Of a DNA stretch of 64,000 nt, positions 23,095-34,745 are shown piece by piece. Positions within the stretch are counted from its first letter, which is position 1; each line of letters starts with the position of its first letter. The notes beneath the pieces were generated by a model. The model ran no database searches. It was given only the letters and a program-made list of their open reading frames with translations, and was not told the origin of the DNA. The position numbers and the translations under genes were made by a program. Source of the stretch: Vermamoeba vermiformis (Eukaryota; Tubulinea; Echinamoebida); contig JBEWZL010000017.1 of the NCBI GenBank assembly GCA_045837725.1, positions 32,527 to 96,526 on the forward strand. The letters are read 5' to 3'.

Positions 23095-24039
23095 ATGACT
23101 GCTGCGTCAACCAAGAGGATCCGTTTAGCGACGTACTGCACCGCCCAAGAAGTCGAAAAGTCGGCTAGATACAAGGACGTTTACCAGAACAAAGCTGCTA
23201 AATCCATTTTCCTTGACCTCTTGAAATCAAACTGGACTGGGTAAGTTCACTAACGGACACAATTTCAGGATTCTTGATCTGACGCTCTATTCCTTAGCAA
23301 TACCACAATCAAGATTCCTTTGGAAGAGTTCGCCCACGTAGTCTGGATGACTTACCTCCTCCGCACACCTACCAACAAGGGCAACGTCAAGCGCGACAAG
23401 AAAGGCAACAGAGTCGTCGACAACGAGGCCAAGAAGTGCATCCACAACACTGAACCATCTCACTTCCTCTCACTCTCGGACAACGAAAAGGAGAGCCGCT
23501 GCATGCACGTAATCAAGCACTTGCGCAAGTACTTTAAGATCGTCGACGGCAAAACTGAATGGTCTGTCACGCACCCGAACTTTGCTACTGCAAAGTCACT
23601 AAACGAAGAAGTAATTGAAAACATTCTTCCTAACCGCAACGCTCCTGCCAACAACAAGTCCGCGCCATCGCCCCGCGTTTGTCGCACACGTTCGAAGAGG
23701 AAACGCACAGACTTGGAAAACGAGGATGAGTGTTCCGCAACTACTGAAAACCGAAAACGACGAAGGAAAAACAGTGACTCCGATGTGGCTTCTTCATACG
23801 ACAGTGCATCGGATGTCGTTAGCTCGCCCGATACATCTTTCTACCAAGCCCCTGATTCACCGTCAGATCTCGAACAACCCCAATCTCCCGTGATATGTGA
23901 CAGCGCCACATTAGGAGATTTCCAAACTACTAGCCTAACCCCCCAACCCCACGTAGATTTATCATGGTATTCGATGATGGCTCATCCTTCATTCTACTAC
24001 TACCAAGTCTATTTCCCAGCGTTAAACGCCTGGGAATAA
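23095..24039 (+). CDS. Orphan basic protein with nuclear-localisation-like clusters
   Basis: Two exons, 23095-23240 and 23298-24039, give 295 residues; the single intron is phase 2 and clean. Residues 20-120 look folded (KSIFLDLLKSNWTG, PLEEFAHVVWMTYLLRTP, HVIKHLRKYFKIVDGKTEW). Residues 120-200 are basic, with RTRSKRKRTD and NRKRRRKN resembling bipartite nuclear localisation signals. The C-terminus is Ser/Asp/Pro-rich and ends in aromatic residues (PSFYYYQVYFPALNAWE). I recognise no family. Silent sites in the first half are strongly C-ending (AAC, AAG, GTC), suggesting high expression or a different origin from its A/T-ending neighbours. A nuclear regulator with an acidic C-terminal region is one reading, but it is speculative. 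Confidence 0.75.
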
Positions 24040-24442
24040 GACCAGGAGCGGTCCGATCTCGTGTAATTTAGTTGTGCACGTGTTTACCGAATGCAGTTTA
24101 TCGGTTCAATTTTGTACAAACTTGTAATATTGTAAAATAGAAAGCGGTTATAAAAGATTAAAATCAAGCTACGAGTATCGCGCTCAGTTTTGATCCTCAG
24201 TTCCGAAAAGGAAATGTCAACTTTGCGATTGATCCGATACGATCTAAACGTTGATTTTAATGTGCCTAACGGTCGTTAGGTTAAGTCTTACTTCAACCGA
24301 ATCGAGTTAGACAATAGCCGATCGAGAAAATGATGCAATTTTTCTTTGCCGACTCTTATCCTTGTAATATAGTTGTAAATACACCATTCACCAATTTATG
24401 TAAGAGTATTCCAACGAACAACAATTACGACCAGTATAAGCC
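24040..24442. other. Intergenic stretch without a supported gene
   Basis: About 400 bases between two tandem plus-strand genes; AATATTGTAAAATAG and ATAAAAGATTAAAA stretches suggest the 3' end of the upstream transcript. Nothing else seen. Confidence 0.5.
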
Positions 24443-26540
24443 ATGAAGAGGACGGATTCAGCTCCATCTCAGCAAAGCAAAAATGCTACCGCTCCAGCAG
24501 TGAACAATGCAGTAAAGAATTTGCCCGTTAAAGAATTAAAAACTTTGGAAGGACACACGGCATCCGTAGTAGCGGTAAAATTTAGCAGTAAGGACAGCAT
24601 GTTAATACACAAAAATATTTATTTAAATTCTTATGACAAGCAAAAAATACCGAAACTTCTATTGTTAAATAAAAGAACAGAATCTGAATTTTTCCTGCAG
24701 GTAACGGAAATTATTGCGTAAGTGGCTCTTACGATCGAACGTTACGTTTGTGGAATCCGCAGAAAGGAACGACTATTAAGGTCTATAAAGGCCATGGTTA
24801 TCAAGTTGTGGACTTGGTTATGTAAGTATACGCAATTGGCATACTGCCGAGTTACTGTAACTAATTTGTCCGGCAGATCCAACGATAACACTCAGATTGC
24901 GTCTTGCGGAGGAGATCGCGCTCCATTTCTTTGGGATGTGTCGTCAGGAAACATTATTAGAAGATTTAAGGGCCATGATCAGGTATGAATTACCTTTTTA
25001 TTCTCAAACTCTATCTCGGCAAATCGTCAATTTTAGTTTTTTCCGCCGCAAATTTCTTTTCTGATATAGTTAATAGTTTTTGGCTCGTGCAAACTTGATT
25101 AACGATCTTTCATTCTATTATTAGCGATTGAATTGTATCGCCTGGAATTCGGACAATTCAGTATTGGCCACTGGATCTTACGACAAAACGGTCAAGTTAT
25201 GGGACTGCAAGTAAGTTTGATTGCGATAATTTAATGCGGTTGAAAGCGTAACAATTATCTCCTTTTGTGCCGGTATTTACAAAATGCCATGTTAACTCAC
25301 AAACTCCTATTTTTAGGTCTCGAAGTTTCGATCCGATTCAGACGCTCGAAGAAGCGAAGGATAGCGTATCATCAATATTCATATCTAGTCAAGAGATCAT
25401 TACAGGGTAAGTTCTGGTATTATTAATTAACTTACTGCCGGAATCACACATACATTTTGCAAGTAGATTTCCTGATCTGCGACTTATTTTGGTTTGCTGT
25501 ATTTTTGGCTAATACTGAATTGCGTATCTAGGTCAATTGATGGGCGCGTGCGAGTATATGATATCAGAAAGGGCGAGCTGCGGTCGGATTACATTGGGCG
25601 TAAGTATTGCCACAAAATGGCGTTACAAATTGCCAAATTTCAGCACATCCGGAGAACATCCATATTAAATTCCATATGAAATTGAATCATCCTTATGAGT
25701 ATATGATACTGATTCAAATCCGTTCGTGAAAAGTTTGATTCTGAAACATCCCACGAAGATCGGAGACGCTAATCATAAAATTTTTATAATTATGGCTCGC
25801 CTATATTAATCTCCAGTGTACTCATAATGACTTGTTTATATAGAGCCTGTTACTAGTGTATCACTCTCGCACGATGAAAACATTTTATTAGTAAGCACTT
25901 TGGATAGCACCATCCGCTTGTTGGACAAAGATGATGGCTCTTTATATCACGAGTACGTAGACATGATTAAATAATGATACACTAAGGCGCAATTCTATTT
26001 CGATCCGATTTATCCGCGTTGGATGTGATTGTTTCGTAACAATTATTTTGAATTGTTTCGGGCTTCTTTTGCCAGTTGACAAAATAGTATACTAACCCGG
26101 TTATCGATAGATATAAGGACCATAAGAATAAGGAGTTTAAGATCGATAGCATATTCACCATGGATGACGCACACGTCGTGAGCGGATCTGAAGACGGCAA
26201 CATTTACTTTTGGAGTCTTGAAGAGGTAAGCCTATACTTTAGTCATTATATTCCTATATTTAAGTCCGTTTCAAAATCGTTCTGAAAGTCTGGCTGCTAA
26301 TCTTTGCACGAAATTTTTAATTGAAGTAACCGGATCCTGTCATTTCTGACACTTGCCGAAAAACTAAGTAATGGCTAACGATGATTATCATAGGGAGAAT
26401 TGGTTTACGTCGCTAGGGCGCACAAACAGATGACTACCGGCATTTGCTATCATCCTAATGAATGTTTCATGTTGAGCGCATCTGCAGATCACACAATCAA
26501 GTACTGGGGATCGCCATCTTATGAATTGAATGTAAATTAA
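24443..26540 (+). CDS. WDR83: WD40 protein WDR83/MORG1
   Basis: Nine exons (24443-24587, 24701-24821, 24877-24982, 25125-25210, 25317-25406, 25532-25599, 25844-25952, 26111-26225, 26394-26540) give a seven-bladed WD40 protein of about 328 residues. Blades show GNYCVSGSYDRTLRLW, QIASCGGDRAPFLWD, VLATGSYDKTVKLWD, EIITGSIDGRVRVYD, TLDSTIRLLDKDDGS and HVVSGSEDGNIYFW. The RSFDPIQTLEEAKDSVSS and EYKDHKNKEFK stretches are specific to WDR83/MORG1, a scaffold known from MAPK signalling, and from spliceosomal C complexes. The first about 35 residues are Ser/Ala/Asn-rich and poorly conserved. Introns fall between or inside blades with mixed phases. Confidence 0.92.
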
Positions 26541-26853
26541 TCACACCCCACATGTAATAAAGTCATTTCGAAGTTAACGTGTATTGTTGCGTGTCTAAAA
26601 CCGTTCACCGAAAAGCACGTCGGATAATCACCGCGGATGCGAGATCTAGTACACCGATTTTGTACTTTATTCAGCATTATTTAAATTACTAAATATGTCT
26701 TGGCGTAATATGATTGCGGAGCACTATAATTTAAAGTGTTTCAGTTCCACAATAGTGAGTGTTCTTTACACAGATTTTTTTGCTTCGCTAAAATAAGATT
26801 TATATAAAACAAAATGAAACACGACAAGATAAAAACAATAGCCTATAGCTTAA
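26541..26853. other. Convergent intergenic stretch
   Basis: About 310 bases between the stops of two converging genes. It contains AATAAAG (26568 region) suitable as a polyadenylation signal for WDR83. No gene seen. Confidence 0.5.
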
Positions 26854-29351
26854 TTATGGATCTTCGTCGTCTACAGGCGTATAGGTTCTGCTCTTGTTAT
26901 AATTACGCTTCTCCATGCAGCGGTCGATTGCCTTTTTGATCCAGTACGCAGATCCGCCTACAAGCAAAACTCCAAAACCGGCGATCTAAAGGATATTTTA
27001 TAATTAATATATATATTTAACAATAATAGTATATTGAAGCGTTACCTGAATTTTCCAATCAGTCATGGCAATATTAAAGCCCGCAACAAGGAAGGGAAAG
27101 ACGCTCAATAAAATAGCGCCGACTTTGCCCAAAGGCACGGCAAAAGGTCTTTCCATATTAGGCTCGGTGAATTTCAAGCGAATGAAGGTCAAGCAGAGGA
27201 TAATCGCGTGACAACTGTAGAAGATGGATTCCATCTCTACCACGATATGGAAGTCGAACAATACGAGAACAGACGTCGTCAGCCTGCAATAGTAAGTTAC
27301 GTTAGTACTATAGTTAACTTCAAAATAAAAAATAATTCTCTCCGCAACATCCGGATTTGTTTGTTTCAAAATTTAGGACGCGGGCAGAATCGATTTATAA
27401 TTGGTAGAAATAACAGTACTTACGTAAAGAACAACATAGAGACGAACGGCGTGTTGAATCTCGGCAGAGTCTTTGAAAAAATCTTCGGAATGTAACCGTC
27501 CTCGCTAAACGAGCTGAGCGCGGCTGAAGCGGTGTGCAAATAGGCGTTGTACGTGCCTAATGAGCTCACTAGACCTCCTCCAGTCTATAATATACAAAAT
27601 TGTGTTAATCAGATGAAGAGTAGGTCACATCCAGAAGTATCTTCAGAACTCGATCGAGATCAGTGATTAAGTTCAACATTAATATTCAGGTCATTGCAAT
27701 TATTAGCATCATACTCTATCATACTAAAGAGCGAGTATCTAAGCTTTACTTACGAATACTAAGGCTAACCAACGACCGCCCAAGTTTTCAGCCACGATCG
27801 GGTACGCGCCTTCAGTCAACATTGCAGGGTCTGTAGTAATGGCAACAATGGCACCAACGGGCAGCAAGTACGTCAACTAATATATAGCAATCATATTAGC
27901 ACTCATGGAGAGCCTTCATTAGGAGTTACGAGGTGACATCCGCTCGTTCAGTACTTACAGTCATAAGACCAACAGTCGAGGCCATAGCCACTGGAAACGT
28001 CTTTCTAGCGTTCTTAACATCGCCTATATTAATAAGTACCTTAGTATCACATTTCAGAGTCAGATGTGGATTCAAAAGTCTCGATCCATTACCGAGCAAG
28101 CTAACTTCGTTGCTTCGTATAATATGCATGCGATGCATGCTATATTGGCATTCGCTACTTACCTATCAAAAATCCAGCGTACTCGTAGCCACACGTAGCC
28201 CAGATCAGAACACTTAAGTAAAGACCTGGATCCCAATCACCTTCCTTCACCAGCCATCGACTAATGGTATATATGGTTAATAACGTACTATTGGATCTTA
28301 TTATACTATCAAATCGCCAATGGCAATGAAAGAATGAATTTAGAGGCGTTTTTGAGATCGTGTTACATACTTTGGATCGAAGTCAGGAGACATTGAGGCC
28401 ATGACGATTAATATAGCAAAAGGTATTAAAGTGAGCAATGTGAACACTTTTGAACTATTGCCGACGGATCCAGCACCAAACATATTGATGCCTAAGCAAA
28501 GTAGAATAAAAGCAATACAAAGCAAATATTGCTCCCTAAAATAGTAAACAAATTAATACGCGATCCATACCCTATAATATAGTATGATATTTACCAGTAA
28601 GCAAATTCGATTAAGGACTCGGTATAGGAGATAAAAATTAAAGGATAAACAGCCAGATCAATAACAATAGTTATAACCATGATCAGCGCATCCAAATACG
28701 ACAAAAAATCTCCTAAACCTATATAATATAATTAATTAGTAATTTTGAATCTATAATCTTATATTTTTACGAACCTCGACGGATCCAGAGCAGAAATCCG
28801 CCAGAATTTGGCATGGAAGAGCCTAATTCGGCAGTAATAAGCGCAATAGGCATACTCCATAACCATGGCACGCAAATAATGCCTAATAAGCCAAAGAACG
28901 GCGGAATTGCACCACCAAGATCTGTAAATTGACGTTAATTTACTAATTCGATTATTTATCGAGATTAGCGTTACCTTCAGTACCATATGAACCTCCACAT
29001 ACAAGAAAGAATACAATTGAGATCAAGGCGATTCGGCCAAGGGACTTTCAGAATACGAAATATTGTTAATTTAATAAATAAAATCTCGGTGTTTTAATTT
29101 TAAGACAATGTTAATCGATCCATCTCTATTTTTGCACGATCGTTAATGTAATGCCATCAATATAATTAATTTTGAAAATAAAAATAAATGTCAAATTCAA
29201 ATTTTCGAATAAATTGGATGCCGATAATCTGAATTAACGACGATTGGTGCTTATTCGCCTATCATTTAATGAACCATACCTTGGTCGACTCGTCTTGATC
29301 TCCTTTTGCGGATATCAACGGATCGGCGTCATTGGCGGAAGATTCTGCCAT
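26854..29351 (-). CDS. APC-superfamily amino acid/polyamine permease
   Basis: Eleven exons (29351-29280, 29044-28975, 28921-28775, 28718-28595, 28535-28371, 28260-28163, 28023-27959, 27876-27754, 27584-27424, 27283-27046, 26985-26854) give 464 residues with consistent phases. About 12 hydrophobic spans are visible, including IALISIVFFLVCGGSYG (TM1 with the unwound GGSYG substrate loop), IICVPWLWSMPIALITAELG, LLCIAFILLCLGINMFGAG, WATCGYEYAGFLIG and FYSCHAIILCLTFIRLKF. Sequence style (GGGLVSSLGTYNAYLHTASAAL, ALSSFSEDGYIPKIF) matches the LAT/PUT branch known from plants and protists for polyamine or neutral amino acid uptake. Substrate cannot be fixed from sequence. The soluble N-terminus carries ADPLIS, a possible dileucine-type sorting signal. 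Confidence 0.87.
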
Positions 29352-29870
29352 CCACAGTAGTTAACAAGATGCGAGTGCAAAAAATGAGCTGAATTTTGCA
29401 CGATGTTCCTGTAATAACAAATAATATCCTCTAATTAATAAAGGACTTGTTGTATTCAACACTGAGTCGAAGATAAAAATAAAACCGCGAAAGTTCACAA
29501 ATAAAATTCCAAAAATATCACAGTTTAACTAAATAAAATGCTAGTATCATATGCAGCACGACATATTGAAAAATTACTTTGGTGCAAAAAGCTACATCCC
29601 ACTATAAAATTTTACTTTGTAAACGTTTGTAAGAGGCTTACGAGATTAATACCGTGTTAGGGCTCGTAATATGTAGTATACAACTGTGATCTGACGGACA
29701 AATGAGGGTCCGGTAACGGTACAACCTTTTTAAACTTTCTCCGCAGAAATTTTGCGTAAAATGGATTTAACAATCAAAATTCGTCACCCAGTTTGAATTA
29801 ACTATTTTTCTTAATAATACACTTGTACATCAACCGTATATAATTGTAGATAGTATACTAGTAAATAGAA
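29352..29870. other. Divergent promoter region, no gene seen
   Basis: About 520 bases between the starts of the permease and the PSMA3 gene. A+T-rich, with no open stretch carrying splice partners and no tRNA-like fold seen. It should hold two promoters. Confidence 0.5.
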
Positions 29871-31728
29871 ATGGCTGGAATTGGAACAGGGGTAAGATTC
29901 GCACTAACAATTCAAACTTGCTTATCAACTGCACCTCATCACTATTCCCTTGTTATTATATCAAACACAGCAATATTGTGTCGGAATGCGACTATGATAT
30001 GGAGATAATACACGATTAAAATCGAAAAAGTTTTTCAGATGGAAATAATATTTTTAAAAATTTATAGAACGCAGTGGCAGCTTTATAATTGATTATATAT
30101 CGGTTATATATTTATTTATAACGTAATATTGTATTTATATTGATTTTTTCCTCTTTAGTATGATGTATCTGCGATGACTTATTCGCCCGAAGGCAAAGTC
30201 TTCCAAATTGAATACGCACACAAAGCAGTCGATAACAGTGGGTATGTGATAATATATAGAAAGCGATTTGGACTTGAAATTGATCAAATCACCTCAAAAA
30301 TTTCAAACTACTTGATCGACGAAAAAATTTTCATCAATCATAAATCGACTTAAATATTACTCAAACACTTGATCCATCATTACAGCATAATATATCATAA
30401 TACAAATATTTTTTCCACGGTATTTTCTTTGTTCTAAGCTAGTTTTCTCATGCTAGTACCGCGATCGGTCTGCGTTGCAAAGACGGCATTGTCCTCGCCG
30501 TAGAAAAGATTGTGCCCTCAAAAATGCTCGAATCCACATCTAACAAACGCATTGGCACTATTGATGAGCACGTCGGTTGCGTAAGTACTGAAATTTAACT
30601 CGATCTGCTTTGTCGCGAACAACTTTGCTTGAAAAACTTGAAATTTGAATGTTTCTTCGTGCATATCATTAAAGTCATTATATATAGATGATATATAATG
30701 CATATTAATTGATTTTAATGTTTAGGCCATTGCTGGTTTGTTGGCTGACGGACGACAATTGATGAACAGAGCTCGCCAAGAGGCTGAATCTTATCAGTAA
30801 GTCTCCTATTAATATCTAATATAGTCCTCATTGCCATGTGAGCTATCACAATTTCCAGATAAGGAAATTATTATTAAGATTAGAAATCGACCTCAAACTG
30901 GGCTTCTCACATTGCAAATTTTTGGTCAGAAATTAATCTTAAATCGATTTGAAAAGACTTATAGATATCATTATACTAATACTATTGCTATTATAGCCAC
31001 AATTTCAACTCAGCTATTCCTCTGCGCGTGCTCAACGACAGAATTGCAGGATACGTTCAAATGTTCACTTTGTACGCTTCAGTTCGACCATTCGGCTGCT
31101 CATTGATCTTCGGAGGCAAGGACATGCATGGTCCTCAATTGTTTATGGTTGAGCCTTCTGGTATTTCATATGTAAGTGACTCGCTATTGCGGATGTGGAT
31201 GTGCAGATCTTTAGTCGTTACACGAAGTTACGGCTCTTCTAACTCGCAGCTAAATCAGTCTAATGTGATATATGCATTGCGTTCATGTGACTTACATATT
31301 TAATAGGGTTACTACGGCTGCGCTATTGGTAAAGCTAAGGCATCCGCCAAGACTGAAATTGAAAAGCTGAAGTTGACTGAAATGACTTGCCGCGAGGCTG
31401 TTAAGCATGCTGCTCGAATGTAAGTACCGTTAATTATATGAAGCAAGTATTGCACAGCTCTTCGTGCTTCTTAAAGACGAAGCACATCCGTGCCAAGTTA
31501 GTTTTCAGATCCGATGAACAATGTTCGATTTCTTTAATCAGCTTGCTAATATAATGTCACCATAGTATTTACTCCGTTCACGACGAGTTGAAGGACCGAG
31601 ATTGGGAGTTGGAGCTCAGCTGGGTTTGCGACGAATCCAAGAACAAACACGTTCGAGTGCCTCAAGATGTTAAAGACGAAGCTGAAGCTCACGCTAAGCA
31701 AGCTTTGGAAGACGCTATGGATAGATAA
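29871..31728 (+). CDS. PSMA3: 20S proteasome subunit alpha type-3 (alpha7)
   Basis: Seven exons (29871-29891, 30159-30241, 30457-30580, 30726-30796, 30997-31171, 31307-31419, 31566-31728) give about 249 residues, normal for this subunit. The family signature [19 protein letters not shown] followed by [10 protein letters not shown] is present near the N-terminus. [45 protein letters not shown] and KTEIEKLKL point to PSMA3 rather than another alpha subunit. The alpha rings gate entry to the proteolytic chamber, and this subunit is structural. The first exon is only 21 nt, the minimum MAGIGTG. Confidence 0.95.
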
Positions 31729-31979
31729 ATAGTTCCTTTGTACTTTGGACGCAGTTGATCAAACAACAAGTTGCCCGCCAAAATAAATTTATTTTGCTTT
31801 TTTGATCTGCGTTGATAACCACAGTGAAGTTCATCATGATGCCGTAATGAAATGCCAACGGGAAGCAGAAGGAGCAAGGTATTCACAGAGCCAGCTAACA
31901 GTTGTAAAAATAATTCCTTCATTTAATATTTTGACTTTATTATTCACGCGTGTTATTTAATTGTAGTTAAGGAGTATTA

Positions 31980-34415
31980 ATGACAATGAAGAGTTCGACA
32001 AGTACGTAATTATATTACAAATAATTAATGCTGACTATTTTCAAAGCGTGGACGGAGTTAGAGGCCCAAGTAGAAGCGCCAGTGCTCCGAAACATCTTTC
32101 CTTGGCGAGAAATATATGAACGAAAGGACTTTGATGGCACTTACGAGAAGTAAGCAATTAGAGCCAACCCTCTATTTTAAAATTATAACTTCGGCGTGCG
32201 TAGTGGTTGGCAGTTCTTGAATAACTGGGGTATCGGCGTCGCTCCTATGCAGTTCAGAGAGCAGTTTATGGCGAAGCACGTGCCTTCATCCTTCTTCGAC
32301 AAATGGGAGGCCATTCTGACGCCAGTGCTCGCGACAGTAAGGCTTTACAATAGGATCTTATTCACTCGTTAATGTTGGATCAGCGACCGAAGAATATTAG
32401 CGACAAGTTAGTGGAGTTCTTTACTTCGCTTGATGCACCAACACAAGCGTTATTGCCGAGCGACTTTCCCTCAAAGGCCTCACTAGTTTACGACGCGCTG
32501 TATCAGTTTGACAAAAGGGACACCGAGTGGAGTGCGGTTGATTTAGAAACCAAAGTACACAGCATTTGGCACCAATTTTTTCGAGACTTTTCTCAAACCC
32601 CCACGCATTCTCACCATCGACCAACTGAAGTGCATATCTACAGCGATAAGGAGATGACGCAAGTTCCAAAAGGCGATGAGATACATTTATACCCTAATTT
32701 GATCGTGGAAAATCAAACGGGTGTGCCTTGCATAATCGTGGAGAATGGTGATGAAGAAGCTGTCTTCACGGAGCACAAAAACAGCTTTAAAGTGCTCGCG
32801 GAAGGCAGGCTCGCTGACACCTACACTTTAAGTCACTTTGAAACTAACACCGCTCAATGCTTCGCTGTCGTAAATGGCGGGCACACCATGTCAATAGTAG
32901 AACTGTCTTCTACACTAACTATTGAACAGCTACCTGATGGTAGTTCAAAATCATCGAGATCGTATTCTGCCTCGTTCATTAGCGACAATGAGGTCACGGA
33001 AGGAGGTGTGACAGTGACCTATGACTTGGCGAACTATTCGGCGATCATTGGCCTGTTTGTGGCCCTCTTCATTGCAAGCGCAAAAATGAATTATAATAGG
33101 CGAGACAAACCACTCACGTTCACTCACCCCGAAGTTGCGCAGTCCGTCAAGTCCAAAACAAAAGTTGACCAACATACACCAAATAAGAATACGAACCAGC
33201 AGAGTAGAGGCAATAACAATGCTCCAAAGACTGACAAGAAAAAAACCGCTGCGAGTGAGCCACAACAGCGCACACCGTTCCCTGAGTCTTCGAAATTGAA
33301 GTTGAAGCGCTGCTATTTGGCTGTTGAAGTCCGGGAGGTACATCGAAACATTAGACGCATGACTTATGATTTGTGTGGCAAAGTACGTAATCCAATTAGA
33401 GACCAATAATCACAAATGAAAGTCGCCTAACTTTATTCTAGGTCCTTCCGATTTCAAAAGTTGGTGAAATTCCGACGGAATTTGCTTTGCAGATGCAACT
33501 GGACCACCCTCATATTTTGAAGATTGAAGAGCTTGTGTACGATGAATACAACAACTATTGCATGTCCGTCACTCCTTGGATCAAATACGCCATTGAGATG
33601 AGACGAAGTGCCAAGGAGAATGCTATGATTGCTAAAGGAGTGCTAGAGGCATTGGTCTATTTGCATGACAATGGCATTGTGCATGCGGATGTGAAAGTTG
33701 ACAATGTCGTTGCAAAAATTAAGGAGCGGAGTCCCGAGAGTCAAGTTACACTGATGCACGCCTATCTCATTGACTTTGGCGTTTCTTTTTATGCCAGAGC
33801 ACCACGTAAGGACTTCATTGTGGTACATAGCGCGTCTTCTCACACTATTTCAGCGAAGGAAATTCGCGGAACGTTCCCTTACATCGCGCCTGAGGTCGTT
33901 CAAAACAAGTGTTGCTCGGCTGCAATGGATGTGTGGGGCTTTGGATTGCTGCTGGTTGAGTTGGTATGTTCAGGATAGGCTTGTTTGACCCGTTAGGCAT
34001 CGACTTCATATAACAGAACCTTTTCTAACTGTCATTAATCGGATAGTTCTGTGGATTTTTTGCGAGTCTCGCAAGAGAGGTGGATGTGAAGCAAGTCGCA
34101 CGAGATTGGTACAATAGGTCAGTCTGAATATGTCGTAAATGCCGTACTTATTACCATAATATATACAGCCGGCAATACAAATTTAAGCTCGTTGAAGTAT
34201 TATTTGATTTGGTGTGGATGTGTCTCGAAGAAGATCCGCAAAAAAGAATTACCGCAAAACAAGCGTTGCAACATCCGTTCTGGGCAGAAGTAGCAAATTC
34301 TGATCCATTCGATCCAGTCGTGCGATTCATTCTCGGAAATGAGTTCAATTTAGAGCTGCCCTATGACTGGGCTGCTGTAGCAGAAAAAGAGAAAGGCCAG
34401 ATTACTGCGCCATGA
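31980..34415 (+). CDS. Single-pass membrane protein with kinase-like C-terminal domain
   Basis: Seven exons (31980-32001, 32047-32149, 32204-32336, 32384-33382, 33442-33963, 34047-34117, 34169-34415) give 698 residues. Residues 1-320 match no family I know. One hydrophobic segment (YSAIIGLFVALFIASA) near residue 310 could span the membrane; there is no N-terminal signal peptide. A Lys/Asn/Gln-rich linker leads to a protein kinase fold from about residue 405: HADVKVDN catalytic loop, LIDFGVSF, GTFPYIAPEV and DVWGFGLLLVEL are clear. The HRD arginine is Ala and no glycine-rich loop or canonical VAIK lysine can be placed with confidence: LAVEVREV has Glu at that position, LPISKV is an alternative. 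It could be a weakly active kinase or a pseudokinase. Start codon is the first of two in-frame ATGs. Confidence 0.75.
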
Positions 34416-34745
34416 GCAGAAAAAAGAAAAAGATCGTTTGGAAAGAACAATACTAAGCAGTATAGGCCCAAGAAAGCTACCGGGACCGCAGTGCGTCACG
34501 TGCTTGGTGACATTACAAATAACATGTAATTCGTCATTATTTTGGTATCTAGATTGTTAATTTGTACATGAATTGTATATTTTGTAAAGAATCTTGAAAT
34601 TTAAAACAAGTATAAGGTTAAATTCAAATTTTCTCGGAGAAACGGAGAAATATTCACCCTAATTTCTACCGTCAATGAATATCGCCGTACAACATCCAAC
34701 TATAAAACCCAACTAATATGCATTGCCAATCAGCATCAAACCAAC
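34416..34745. other. Intergenic stretch with promoter of the MDR gene
   Basis: About 330 bases between tandem genes. The last 50 contain a TATA-like element (listed separately). No gene seen. Confidence 0.5.
34701..34707 (+). promoter_or_regulatory. TATA-box-like element
   Basis: TATAAAA 39 bases before the ATG of the MDR-family gene, at a distance that would give a short leader if transcription starts 25-30 bases downstream. Position and match are good, but it is a common word in A+T-rich DNA. Confidence 0.4.

Noticed and set aside
23095-24039. Histone-like or ribosomal protein identity
   Set aside because: The basic clusters resemble nuclear localisation signals and the folded part matches neither family.
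32951-33406. Minus-strand open frame with apparent hydrophobic stretches
   Set aside because: It lies fully opposite the kinase-like gene, whose frame is supported by splice phases and kinase motifs.
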